A DNA stretch of 64,000 nt, taken from Streptomyces sp. CB02009. Lineage in GTDB: Bacteria > Actinomycetota > Actinomycetes > Streptomycetales > Streptomycetaceae. The position numbers and the translations under genes were made by a program. The DNA lies in contig NZ_LIVV01000002.1 of the NCBI RefSeq assembly GCF_001905825.1, positions 376,441 to 440,440 on the forward strand, in the 5' to 3' direction. Shown piece after piece: positions 26,138 through 34,428 of the stretch; the first letter of the stretch is position 1, and each line of letters begins with the position of its first letter. The notes beneath the pieces were generated by a model that saw only the letters and a program-made list of their open reading frames with translations, ran no database searches and was not told where the DNA came from.

Positions 26138-26668
26138 TCACCGGACAGGCGCCGGCGTCATAAGCACGTCGTCGACGAGCAGGCCCAGCGCCCCGTCGAC
26201 GGGACACCGCAGGCCGACCGACAGGCGGCGCATCCGGCCGTCCGGGTCGAGCGTGTACGCGGCGGCCACCTGGAACAGGTCGTGTCCGGCGGGACACCTG
26301 ACCATGCCCGTGTCCGCGCCGGGGGACGCGGCCGTGGGCGGCCGGAGCTCCCGGACCACCGGGCCCGCACCGCCGCACCCGTCCTTGTCCTTCTCGTCGT
26401 CCTCGTCCTCGTCCTGTACGTCGAGCGGCAGGCAGCAGCCCTCGCAGAAGCACTCGTACGACGTCACCTCGAACCGGTCCCCGTCGCAGTACCGGCAGAC
26501 CAGCGGCCCGGTCACGATCCGCCGCCCGGTCCCGTCGGAACCGGTCCCCGCCCCGTCGGCCCCGCCTGCGTCTGTCCCGGACCCGGCGCCGCCGAGCAGC
26601 CGCAGCAGGCCGCCGCTCGCGGCCGGCTCGTCGCCGACCGGCCCGTCACTCCATACACGGCTCTTCAC
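26138..26668 (-). CDS. Cysteine-rich hypothetical protein with start-site hairpin
   Basis: A 176-aa protein of no recognised family. Its middle carries a zinc-ribbon-like array, CRYCDGD then a YECFCEGCCLP cluster, followed by a highly acidic Asp/Glu/Lys stretch; near the C-terminus is CPAGHD and RCPVDGAL. The first 60 residues are low-complexity Gly/Asp/Thr. I start it at GTG 26668 because AAAGGA lies 9 nt upstream in the loop of a perfect hairpin. A longer frame to 26803 would read through the hairpin and lacks a ribosome site. Confidence 0.65.
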   Translation of the reverse strand: MKSRVWSDGPVGDEPAASGGLLRLLGGAGSGTDAGGADGAGTGSDGTGRRIVTGPLVCRYCDGDRFEVTSYECFCEGCCLPLDVQDEDEDDEKDKDGCGGAGPVVRELRPPTAASPGADTGMVRCPAGHDLFQVAAAYTLDPDGRMRRLSVGLRCPVDGALGLLVDDVLMTPAPVR

Positions 26669-26697
26669 GGCAGTGATCCTTTCACTGCCGTGAAGAG
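26661..26697. promoter_or_regulatory. Perfect 16-bp stem hairpin over the start codon of the Cys-rich gene
   Basis: Arms 26661-26676 and 26682-26697 are exact inverse complements with a 5-nt loop. On the minus-strand transcript the AAAGGA ribosome site is at the loop and the GTG is in the 3' arm, so folding should mask initiation. Alternatively it is a repressor operator. Either way it is a control element. Confidence 0.8.
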
Positions 26698-26847
26698 GTC
26701 CGAGAACCGGATCCCGCGGGGTCCGGGCGGACACCCCACGCCATCGGCGGCACCAGAAGGGCTCCGGGCCGGTCGCCGTGACATCCTCGGACGAACCGCC
26801 CACAGCGTGTCCAGTTGTGGGCCTTCGTCGTCCTGCGCGGAGGGACC

Positions 26848-27129
26848 ATGCTCATCAGCCACGTCGTACGTCACCATGTGCTGCACGTGACGCTCCACCG
26901 CGACCTGGACGTCACCAACCGGGCCGCCGTCGCGCTCCAGGTGCAGGCCCTGGTCCAGACGCTCCGCCCGGCCCGGGTGGCCGTCGCCGTCCCGACCGCC
27001 GACCCCACCCCGGCCACCCTCAGCGCCCTGGCCCGCGCCCACCGCATGTGCGCCAGCCTGGACATCCCGCTGACCGTCAGCGGCGCGAGCGCCCGCACCC
27101 GCAGACTCCTGGACGTCACGGCCGAATAG
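26848..27129 (+). CDS. STAS-domain protein
   Basis: A 93-aa single-domain protein resembling anti-sigma-factor antagonists/STAS proteins (LHVTLHRDLDVTNRAAV opening, alternating strand-helix). The phosphoacceptor Ser of SpoIIAA-like proteins is not evident (TADPTPATL in its place), so it may not be a classical antagonist. ATG 26848 has a GGAGGGA site. It is divergent from the Cys-rich gene. Confidence 0.65.
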   Translation: MLISHVVRHHVLHVTLHRDLDVTNRAAVALQVQALVQTLRPARVAVAVPTADPTPATLSALARAHRMCASLDIPLTVSGASARTRRLLDVTAE

Positions 27130-27232
27130 CCGACCGCGCGGCCCGGAGCCGCCCCGACCCGTGACCTGCGCCGACCGAGTCAGCCGCCCATCCGCGCCGA
27201 CCGCACCATCCGCACCATCCGCGCCGACCGCG

Positions 27233-27284
27233 CCAGCCGAGCCAACCGCGTCAGCCGGACCAGCCGAGCCAACCGCGTCAGCCG
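27233..27284. repeat. 25-bp direct repeats downstream of the copper ATPase
   Basis: Two exact 25-bp copies (27233-27257, 27260-27284) end 3 bp before the ATPase stop codon; shorter CCGCACCATC-type repeats precede them from about 27190. The block separates two convergent genes. Confidence 0.75.
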
Positions 27285-27286
27285 CG

Positions 27287-29743
27287 TCACCCGTGCCGGA
27301 GCCGTCGCCGCCGGGGTGCCGACGGCGGGCGCCAGGCGCGCAGCCGCAGGCTGTTGGCCACCACCAGGACCGAGCTCGCCGACATCGCGGCCGCCGCCAC
27401 CATCGGGTTGAGCAGGCCGAGCATCGCGAGGGGCACGGTCACCACGTTGTAGCCGAAGGCCCAGACGAGGTTGACGCGGATCGTGGCCAGGGTGCGCCGG
27501 GCGAGCCGTACGGCATCGGGCAGGGCCTCGATCCCCGTACGGACGACGGTGACGTCCGCGGCGCCGATGGCGGCGTCGGTGCCGCTGGCGAGGCCGATGC
27601 CCAGATCCGCGCCGGCGAGCGCGGCGGCGTCGTTCACGCCGTCGCCCACGACCGCGACCCGATGCCCCCGGTCCCGTAGCGCGCGGACCAGAGCGGCCTT
27701 CTCCTCGGGGGCGCAGCGGGCGTGGACCTCCTGGATGCCCAGGTCGGCGGCCACGGCCAGGGCGGGACCCTTCGCGTCCCCGGTCGCCAGGACGGGACGT
27801 ACGCCGAGGCGGCGGAGGGAGTCCACGGCCCGGTAGGTCCCGGGACGCACCACGTCCCCGATCTCGACGAGGGCCGCCGCCTCGCCGTCGACACGCACGA
27901 GGACCGGCGTGCGGGCGGCGGCCTCCGCCGCCTTCAGGGCGTCGGCGAGGACGGCCGGCAGGTCGCCCGTCGGCGCGCCGACTTCGACCAGCCTCCCGTC
28001 GACGACGCCGCGGGCCCCCCTGCCCGGCAGGGCGCGGAAGTCGACGACGTCGGGGAGTTCGGCATCGGCATCCGCATCGGCATCGGCGTACGCGCGCGCG
28101 TGGTCGACGACCGCCCGGCCCAGCGGATGCTCCGAACCCCGCTCCACGGCCCCGGCGTACCGCACGACGGCGCTCTCCGCGAGACCGCCGACGCCAGGGG
28201 CGACGGTGAAGCGGGCGACGGTCGTCCGGCCTGAGGTCAGAGTGCCGGTCTTGTCGAGCACCACGGTGTCGACGTGCCGGAGCCCTTCCAGCGCCTCGGG
28301 GCCGCCGACCAGGATGCCGAGCTGGGCTCCCCGCCCCGTCGCGGCCAGGAGAGCCGTCGGCGTGGCCAGCCCCAGCGCGCACGGACACGCCACGACCAGG
28401 ACGGCCACGCAGGCCGTGACCGCCGACTCGGCGTCCCGGCCGGTCCCGAGCCAGAAGCCGAGGGTGCCCGCGGCCAGGGCCAGGACGACGGGGACGAAGA
28501 CGCCCGCCACCCGGTCGGCGAGCCGCTGCGCGCGGGCCTTCCCGGCCTGCGCCTCCTCCACCAGACGGGTGATGCGGGCGAGCCGGGTGTCCGCGCCGAC
28601 CGCCGTGGCGCGTACCAGCAGCAGCCCGGCGACGTTGACCGAGCCGCCGACCACCTCGGAGCCGGGTGCGACCTCGACGGGCTCGCTCTCCCCGGTCACC
28701 AGGGACAGATCCACCGCCGAACCGCCCTCGACCACCACACCGTCGGTGGCGACGCGCTCGCCCGGCCGCACGAGGAACGTCTGCCCTGCACGCAACCGCT
28801 CCAGGGGTACGAGGCGTTCGCCACCGTCCTTCCCCCGTACCGCCACGTCCTTGACGCTCAGTCCGGCCAGCGCGTGAAGTGCCGCCCCCGTACCCCGACG
28901 GGCCCGTGCTTCGAGGAAGCGGCCCGCCCACACGAACAGCGGTACGCCGACGGTCGCTTCGAGATAGACGTGCGCCATGCCGTCCGGGGCCGCCCCGGGG
29001 GCCAGGGTGAACGGCATCCGCATGCCGGGCTCTCCCGCCCCGCCGAGGAACAGCGCGTACGCCGACCAGCCGAACGAGGCCACCACGCCCAGCGACACCA
29101 GCGTGTCCATGGTCGAGGCGGAGTGGCGCAGCCCGCGCCACGCCCGTACGTGAAAGGGCCACGCTCCCCACGCGGCCACCGGCGCGGCCAGCGCGAAGCA
29201 CAGCCACTGCCAGTTGCGGAACTGCAGGTCGGGCACCATGGACAGGACGAGCACCGGCAGGGCGAGGACCGCCGTGATCACGAGCCGTCGGCGCTCCGCC
29301 TCCTCCCCGCCGCGGCCGGCGGCGGGCGCACCGGGACCGCGGTCGCCGGGTCCTCGGTCGGCGGGCCACCGATCGCCTGGCGTGCGCTCGCCGGGTGTGG
29401 GGTCGCCGGGTGTGCGGTCGCCGTGCCCGGGGCCGGCGGGAGGCACCGGAAGCGCCGCCGTGTAGCCGGCCTTCTCGACCGTGGAGACCAGCTCCTCGAC
29501 GGGCAGTGCGGCGGGATGACGCACTCGCGCCCGTCCGGTCGCCAGATTGACCGAGGCGGTGACTCCCTCCAGGCGCGAGAGCTTCTTCTCGACCCGGTTG
29601 ACGCACGCGGCGCACGTCATGCCGCCGACCACGAGGTCTGTCGTGACCGGGGTGGCCGTCCCCGGGTCCGAGGTTCCCGAGTCGGCCGTCCCTGGGGCGG
29701 CCGTCCCCGTCTCCGCCTGGACGGCGGCCGGTCCGCGCGTCAC
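27287..29743 (-). CDS. Copper-translocating P1B-type ATPase
   Basis: An 818-aa heavy-metal ATPase. In order: metal-binding HMA domain (GGMTCAAC, Cys44/Cys47), membrane helices, TGES actuator loop, ion-path CPC (VACPCALGLATPT), DKTGTLT phosphorylation Asp, SEHPLG and GDGVNDAAALAGAD. CPC with an N-terminal HMA indicates Cu(I) export. The GTG at 29743 overlaps the stop of the small His-rich gene. Two hypervariable insertions: a GDxTPGE-type repeat between HMA and the first helix (about 105-135) and an Asp-Ala run in the nucleotide domain. Likely copper homeostasis. Confidence 0.95.
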   Translation of the reverse strand: MTRGPAAVQAETGTAAPGTADSGTSDPGTATPVTTDLVVGGMTCAACVNRVEKKLSRLEGVTASVNLATGRARVRHPAALPVEELVSTVEKAGYTAALPVPPAGPGHGDRTPGDPTPGERTPGDRWPADRGPGDRGPGAPAAGRGGEEAERRRLVITAVLALPVLVLSMVPDLQFRNWQWLCFALAAPVAAWGAWPFHVRAWRGLRHSASTMDTLVSLGVVASFGWSAYALFLGGAGEPGMRMPFTLAPGAAPDGMAHVYLEATVGVPLFVWAGRFLEARARRGTGAALHALAGLSVKDVAVRGKDGGERLVPLERLRAGQTFLVRPGERVATDGVVVEGGSAVDLSLVTGESEPVEVAPGSEVVGGSVNVAGLLLVRATAVGADTRLARITRLVEEAQAGKARAQRLADRVAGVFVPVVLALAAGTLGFWLGTGRDAESAVTACVAVLVVACPCALGLATPTALLAATGRGAQLGILVGGPEALEGLRHVDTVVLDKTGTLTSGRTTVARFTVAPGVGGLAESAVVRYAGAVERGSEHPLGRAVVDHARAYADADADADAELPDVVDFRALPGRGARGVVDGRLVEVGAPTGDLPAVLADALKAAEAAARTPVLVRVDGEAAALVEIGDVVRPGTYRAVDSLRRLGVRPVLATGDAKGPALAVAADLGIQEVHARCAPEEKAALVRALRDRGHRVAVVGDGVNDAAALAGADLGIGLASGTDAAIGAADVTVVRTGIEALPDAVRLARRTLATIRVNLVWAFGYNVVTVPLAMLGLLNPMVAAAAMSASSVLVVANSLRLRAWRPPSAPRRRRLRHG

Positions 29744-29961
29744 GAGTGACCCCCGTGGTGCGGGTGCTCCGTGGTGGCCGGCGGGCCCGTCGTCGCCGGC
29801 GGGTCCGGGGCGGGGCCGATCGGCCCCACCGCCGAACCCAGCGCGTACGACCCCGTGAACACCAGGGCGAGCAGCAGGAGGAAGCCCCCCAGGACGACGG
29901 GCGGGGAACCCCACCGCCCCGTGCCCCCCGCGGGGGACGAGGCAGGGCCTGGCTTTTCCAT
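29740..29961 (-). CDS. Small membrane protein with His-rich tail
   Basis: A 73-aa protein with one membrane helix (about 23-45, VVLGGFLLLLALVFTGSYALG) and a C-terminal tail of Pro/Thr ending in HPHHGGHS, a likely metal-binding end outside the membrane. It precedes the copper ATPase with a GTGA overlap, so a metal accessory role is inferred. Same-strand ECF sigma gene lies 120 bp upstream. Confidence 0.82.
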   Translation of the reverse strand: MEKPGPASSPAGGTGRWGSPPVVLGGFLLLLALVFTGSYALGSAVGPIGPAPDPPATTGPPATTEHPHHGGHS

Positions 29962-30081
29962 CGGTCGTCTCTCCTGAGTGCGTTGTACGGCACCGGAGGG
30001 ATCGGGCCGTGTTTCCGGAGGAGTCGGACGGCCGGACGGTCCGGTTCCCGCGAGCGGGCAGGAGAACGGGCAGGAGAACGG

Positions 30082-30777
30082 TCAGGCGAGCGCGGGCGCC
30101 CGTGTGAACCGCCTGGATGCCGGAACGTCGCCGCCCGGGGCGAGTACCGGTGACGGCACCGGTTCCTCGGCGCCGCGTATCAGGGCGACCAGGGAGGTCC
30201 GGGCGCGGGCGACCCGCGAGCGAACCGTGCCGACGGGACAGCCGATGGCCTCGGCGGCCTCCGCGTAAGGCAGGCCGAGGAGTTGGGTGAGGACGAAGGC
30301 GTCCCTCCGTTCCGTCGGGATGGCGGCCAGGAGCTCGGCGAGCGCGACGCCGTCCTCGAAGCCGGGAAGCCCCCGGGGCTGGGTGTGCTCGGCCTCCGCC
30401 TGCCAGTCGTCGCGGTCGGACAGGCGGGGGCGGGCGGCCGCGTGCCGCAGGCTGTCGACCACGGTCCGACGGGCGATCGACAGCAGCCACGTGCGGGCCG
30501 AGGAACGCCCCTGGAAGCGGGGCAGCGCGGCGAGCGCGCGGAGGAACACCTCCTGGGTGAGGTCGTCGGCGGCCTGGCGGTCGGCACTGAGATACGTCAC
30601 GTAGCGCCGGACGTCGCGGTGCAGGGCGCGTACGAAGAGGTCGGCCTTGGCCGGGTCGCCGTCCCGGGCGGCCAGCGCGAGCCGGGTCGTCGCCGCGTCC
30701 GTCTCGGCGTTCGGTGCGTACGCCGAGCGGTAGGTGCTCGTCGGGCGCTGCATGAGGGTGTCGTGGGCAGGAGTCAT
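30082..30777 (-). CDS. ECF-type RNA polymerase sigma factor
   Basis: A 231-aa ECF sigma factor. Region 2 (LFVRALHRDVRRYVTYLSADRQAADDLTQEVFLRAL) and region 4 (IPTERRDAFVLTQLLGLPYAEAAEAIGCPVGTVRSRVARAR) are both complete. The ATG at 30777 has AAGGA at 9 nt; the GTG at 30783 is too close. No anti-sigma gene follows; the 40-residue N-terminal extension and a Pro-rich tail are unusual. It probably controls the copper genes next to it (context only). Confidence 0.9.
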   Translation of the reverse strand: MTPAHDTLMQRPTSTYRSAYAPNAETDAATTRLALAARDGDPAKADLFVRALHRDVRRYVTYLSADRQAADDLTQEVFLRALAALPRFQGRSSARTWLLSIARRTVVDSLRHAAARPRLSDRDDWQAEAEHTQPRGLPGFEDGVALAELLAAIPTERRDAFVLTQLLGLPYAEAAEAIGCPVGTVRSRVARARTSLVALIRGAEEPVPSPVLAPGGDVPASRRFTRAPALA

Positions 30778-30934
30778 CGCCACAAGTCCTTACAAGGCAA
30801 AGGGAATCCGGCCGGCGCGTGGATGAGGTCCGCGCCGTGGCCGGTGACGGGTACGGCCGGCCGCGACCGGGTGGGCGCGGCATGACCGATGCCCGAGCGA
30901 CGGAACGGAGCCGTCGAGCTCGGGGAGCCGGCTG

Positions 30935-31627
30935 TCAGAGGACAGCGAGTGCCTGGGGTGGACCTCGGGAGATGAGCGAATGGGCGAGGAGGAGCCGGCG
31001 CGGAGTCCGCTCGTCACCGGCTCGCACCGGCCGGAACCGGGGACGGTTCCGTACGACGGGGGCGAAGGACGCGAGCAGCGGACGCAGCGGGCGGAAGAGC
31101 CGGAGCGACGTGGCGAGCAGCAGGCGGAACGCGGCCTGCTCGCCGAACGCCATCCACAGGCCGCTCAGGAGCGCGGCCAGGAGGTGGGCCGACAGCATTC
31201 CTAAGGACGAGGACACATCCGTCATGTCGTGCCCGGCCGGAGCCTGGGACAGCATGCCGGCGGACGCGGTCATGTCCCCGTGACCCATGTCCCCGTGACC
31301 CATGGCGGCGTTCGCCATGTGCCCGTGCGCCGCGTGGACGTCGTTCATGGACCGGGTCGCCGCCGGCACGGCCGGCGTCTGGGACCACGAGAAGGCCGTG
31401 TGGAGCGCGCTCTGCACGACCACGCTCGCCGTGGTGACGGCCAGGAGACCGCGCTCGCGGCCCGCGAGGAACCAAGTGGCGGACACGGTGGCGGCGAAGG
31501 CGACGGCGAGAGTCCAAGCGGGCACGCCCTGGCCCGACATGAGGATGTGGCCGGTGGCAGCGAGCAGCACGCAGACGGCCGCGAACATCGCGGCCCGGAC
31601 CCCTCGCGAACATCGGCCTGGTGTCAT
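30935..31627 (-). CDS. Membrane protein with His/Met-rich loop
   Basis: A 230-aa protein with about four membrane helices. Between helices 3 and 4 lies a loop rich in His, Met and Asp (repeats of MGHGDMGHGDM), a pattern typical of extracytoplasmic Cu(I)/Ag(I) binding. No named family recognised. It lies upstream of the ECF sigma gene on the same strand and 1.1 kb from the copper ATPase, supporting a copper role. Confidence 0.78.
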   Translation of the reverse strand: MTPGRCSRGVRAAMFAAVCVLLAATGHILMSGQGVPAWTLAVAFAATVSATWFLAGRERGLLAVTTASVVVQSALHTAFSWSQTPAVPAATRSMNDVHAAHGHMANAAMGHGDMGHGDMTASAGMLSQAPAGHDMTDVSSSLGMLSAHLLAALLSGLWMAFGEQAAFRLLLATSLRLFRPLRPLLASFAPVVRNRPRFRPVRAGDERTPRRLLLAHSLISRGPPQALAVL

Positions 31628-31826
31628 GGCGCGCCCATCCTTGCACCCTCCCGGGGGAACGAGAGCGGGAACGGCCGTCCCTCGGCCGCCCCCACGACCT
31701 GTCGGGACATGAGTACGCGACTGTGACGGGTCCCACAAGAGCGCCGCGGGAACTTCCGGCGCCCCCGCCACGACTCCTCGAAGGCGACGGCGTTCGGCCC
31801 GAGCGCCGAACGGGGGAGGGGACGCG

Positions 31827-33050
31827 GTGACGAGCGCGGGTACGTCGGCGGAGGCACCCGCCGACACCGGAGCGGGACCGGTCCGCGGGCTGACCGCGCT
31901 CCTCACGACGGCCATGGCGTTCTCGATGATGCAGCTCTTCCTGCTCGGTGCGCTGGGTCCGCGCCTCGTCGACCGACTCGGTGTCACGGAGACCGTGTTG
32001 GGGCTGACCACCACGGTCGGCTTCGGCGCGGCGGCCGTCCTCTCGCCCGTCGGCGGCCGTCTGGTCGACCGGGTCGGCCCGCGCAGGGCGCTGGTGGCCC
32101 TGCTCGCCCTCTCGGCGGTGGCCTTGGGCCTGATCGGCTCCGCGCCCGGCCCCGGTCTGCTGCTGGTGGCCGTCGCGCTCGGCGGGCTGCCCCAGGCGCT
32201 CGCCAACCCGGCGACGAACAAGGCGATCCTGGCGTCCGTACCGGCGCCGAGGCGGGGCGCGGTCACCGGCACCAAGCAGTCCGGTGTCCAACTCGGCGCC
32301 TTCGTCGCCGGGTTGCCGCTCGCCGTGGCCGCCGGCGTGATCGGCTGGCGGGGTGCCGTCTGGGTGGCCGCCGCGGCAGCGCTCGGCGCGGCCCTGTGGG
32401 CCTGGCGGGCCCTGCCGGTCGACGTGTCACCGCCGGCCGTGCGAGCCGCCGGTGGCCCGGCACCGTCCCGCCGCGGTGGTCCCGTGCCCTGGCTGGCCGC
32501 CTTCTCGCTCTTCCTCGGCGCGGGGATCGCCTCCGTCAACACCTACCTGGCCCTCTTCGGGGCGCAACGCCTCGGCATGGGGCCGACGGTGGCGGGCGCG
32601 CTGGTCGCCGTCCTCGGCCTCGCCGGCATCGGCGGCCGGGTCGGCTGGTCCCGTGCCGCCACGCCCGACCGGGCTCCGTGGCTGCCGGCCCTGCTCGCGG
32701 CCGGGGCGGTGGGAGCGGCCGTGCTCCTGACCGCCGCCGTCCACGTCGAGCCGCTGGTGTGGGCGGCTGCCGTGGCCGTCGGCGTGTTCGCCGTGTCCGG
32801 CAACGCGGTGTCGATGGTCCTCGTCATGCAGCGCTCCGCGCCCGGCCGGGCCGGGCAGGACTCCGCCCTGGTCGCCGCCGGCTTCTTCGCGGGGTTCGCG
32901 GTGGGCCCGCCCCTGTTCGGACTCCTCGCGGAGCGCGGGCGGTACGGGGAGGGCTGGACGCTGGTAGCGGCGGAGTTCGCCGTCGCGGGGGCGGTCGCGC
33001 TGGCCTGGGCGGTCCGGGACCGCCGGACACGCGCGGGAGGTTCGCGGTGA
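31827..33050 (+). CDS. MFS transporter
   Basis: A 407-aa major facilitator with 12 hydrophobic segments and the loop 2-3 signature GGRLVDRVGPRRAL. Substrate not inferable. GTG 31827 has a GGGGGAGGGG site. Its stop overlaps a GTG that opens a 14-codon frame in the following minisatellite. Confidence 0.9.
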   Translation: MTSAGTSAEAPADTGAGPVRGLTALLTTAMAFSMMQLFLLGALGPRLVDRLGVTETVLGLTTTVGFGAAAVLSPVGGRLVDRVGPRRALVALLALSAVALGLIGSAPGPGLLLVAVALGGLPQALANPATNKAILASVPAPRRGAVTGTKQSGVQLGAFVAGLPLAVAAGVIGWRGAVWVAAAAALGAALWAWRALPVDVSPPAVRAAGGPAPSRRGGPVPWLAAFSLFLGAGIASVNTYLALFGAQRLGMGPTVAGALVAVLGLAGIGGRVGWSRAATPDRAPWLPALLAAGAVGAAVLLTAAVHVEPLVWAAAVAVGVFAVSGNAVSMVLVMQRSAPGRAGQDSALVAAGFFAGFAVGPPLFGLLAERGRYGEGWTLVAAEFAVAGAVALAWAVRDRRTRAGGSR

Positions 33051-33342
33051 CGGCCACGGGTCGCCGCTGCCGGGCGGGGAGTTCGCGGTGACGGCCACGG
33101 GGTCGCCGCTGCCGGGCGGGGAGTTCGCGGTGACGGCGACGACGTCGCCGGACCCCGGCGGGAGGTCGGCGGTGACTGTCACCGGGTCGCGGGACGCGCG
33201 TGACCGGCCCCCGGCGATGGCCACGGGGTCGCCAGAGGCGGGCGACCGGTCCGCGGTGACCGTCACGGGGTCAACAGTCCCCGGTGCGAGCCCGGCTGCG
33301 ACCGTCACCGGATCGCCGACCGCGCGTGACCGCCCCACGCTG
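33047..33342 (+). repeat. Minisatellite spanning the MFS-GH88 junction
   Basis: About seven degenerate copies of a 39-45-bp unit, each beginning GTGAC(G/T)G(C/T)CAC or close to it. Copies 1 and 2 (33047-33087, 33088-33129) are identical except for one missing G in copy 1, making it 41 bp. Each copy carries a GGGCGGGGAG- or GGGAGG-like site before the next GTG, so the array repeats start sites. Confidence 0.9.
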
Positions 33343-34428
33343 ACGGCCACGGACTGGGCCCACGAAGCCCTCGGACTCGTCCTGGAGCGCGTGGGGGAGA
33401 CCGCTGAGCAGGTCGGTGACCGCTTCCCCCTGTACGCCGATCCGGTCGACGGCCGCTGGACGACCACAGGGCGCGGATCATGGACGGGAGGCTTCTGGGC
33501 GGGTCTTCTGTGGCTCCGGGCCGCCCGCACCGGGAGCGCCGACGACCGTGCGGCGGCCGCCGCCGTCACCGGCCGGCTCGCCCCCTGGGCCGGGGCGGAC
33601 ACCGCGACCCGCGGCCTCATCCTCTGGTACGGCACGGCCCTGGCCACCCGGGACGCGACGACGCGAGCCCTTCGGGAGCGGGCGGCGAAGGCCGCCGTCG
33701 GCGCCTTTGACCCGGAACTCGGCCTCGTCCCCTGGGGCTCGGCCCTCGGCGGCGAACGGCTCCGGGCCCGTACGGACGGCGTCCCCGGTCTCGTACCCCT
33801 GCTGGCCTCGGCCGGACCCGAGGGGCGGGAGGCGGCCGCCAGGCACCTGCACCGCCATCTGGACCTGTGCCTGCCCCGCGGCGGCACCGGGCGCCCCGCT
33901 CCGGCCTGGCGCCTGGACCGGACGCGCGGCTGGCTGGCCGAGGACGATCCCGCACCCGGCTGGAGCCGGGGCGAGGCGTGGCTCCTCCTGGCCGTCGCGG
34001 ACGCCCTGCTGCGCGCGGACACCCCCACCTGGCGCGCGGACCGGCTGACCGCGGCGGCCGAACTCCTCCTCGGCGACTGCGCGACGCTCGGCGGACCCCT
34101 GGTTCCGCCGACGGACGCCCGCCATCCGGACGGCCCGGTCGACACCTCGGCCGCCGCCATCACCGCGGTCGCCCTCCTGAAGCTGGCGCTCGCCCCCGGA
34201 GCCGTACGGCCGACGGCGTGCGCGGCCCGGGCGCGGGCCGTCCTGCACCGGCTCGCGCACGACCACCTCACCCGGCCGGGCGGGACCCGGCCGGCCGGGA
34301 TGCTCCTCGACGGCTGCTACGACGCGCCCGGCGGCACGGCCGTCCGCCACGAACTCGTCTGGGGCGACTTCTTCCTGGCCCTCGGCCTCGCGGCGCTCCT
34401 CGGGCGGGCCGACCTCAGGCGGGTGTGA
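33088..34428 (+). CDS. GH88-family unsaturated glucuronyl/galacturonyl hydrolase
   Basis: The 446-residue frame has, after residue 85, a glycoside hydrolase 88 (alpha/alpha-barrel) domain: GSWTGGFWAGLLWL, WGSALGGERLRARTD, GWSRGEAWLL and VDTSAAAITAVAL. These enzymes hydrate the double bond left by polysaccharide lyases, releasing keto-sugars. The first 85 residues are translated minisatellite (VTATGSPxxGG units); the true start may be any of several in-frame GTGs or the ATG at 33217. No signal peptide. Its 3' end overlaps the acyl-CoA dehydrogenase gene by 14 bp. Confidence 0.86.
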   Translation: MTATGSPLPGGEFAVTATTSPDPGGRSAVTVTGSRDARDRPPAMATGSPEAGDRSAVTVTGSTVPGASPAATVTGSPTARDRPTLTATDWAHEALGLVLERVGETAEQVGDRFPLYADPVDGRWTTTGRGSWTGGFWAGLLWLRAARTGSADDRAAAAAVTGRLAPWAGADTATRGLILWYGTALATRDATTRALRERAAKAAVGAFDPELGLVPWGSALGGERLRARTDGVPGLVPLLASAGPEGREAAARHLHRHLDLCLPRGGTGRPAPAWRLDRTRGWLAEDDPAPGWSRGEAWLLLAVADALLRADTPTWRADRLTAAAELLLGDCATLGGPLVPPTDARHPDGPVDTSAAAITAVALLKLALAPGAVRPTACAARARAVLHRLAHDHLTRPGGTRPAGMLLDGCYDAPGGTAVRHELVWGDFFLALGLAALLGRADLRRV

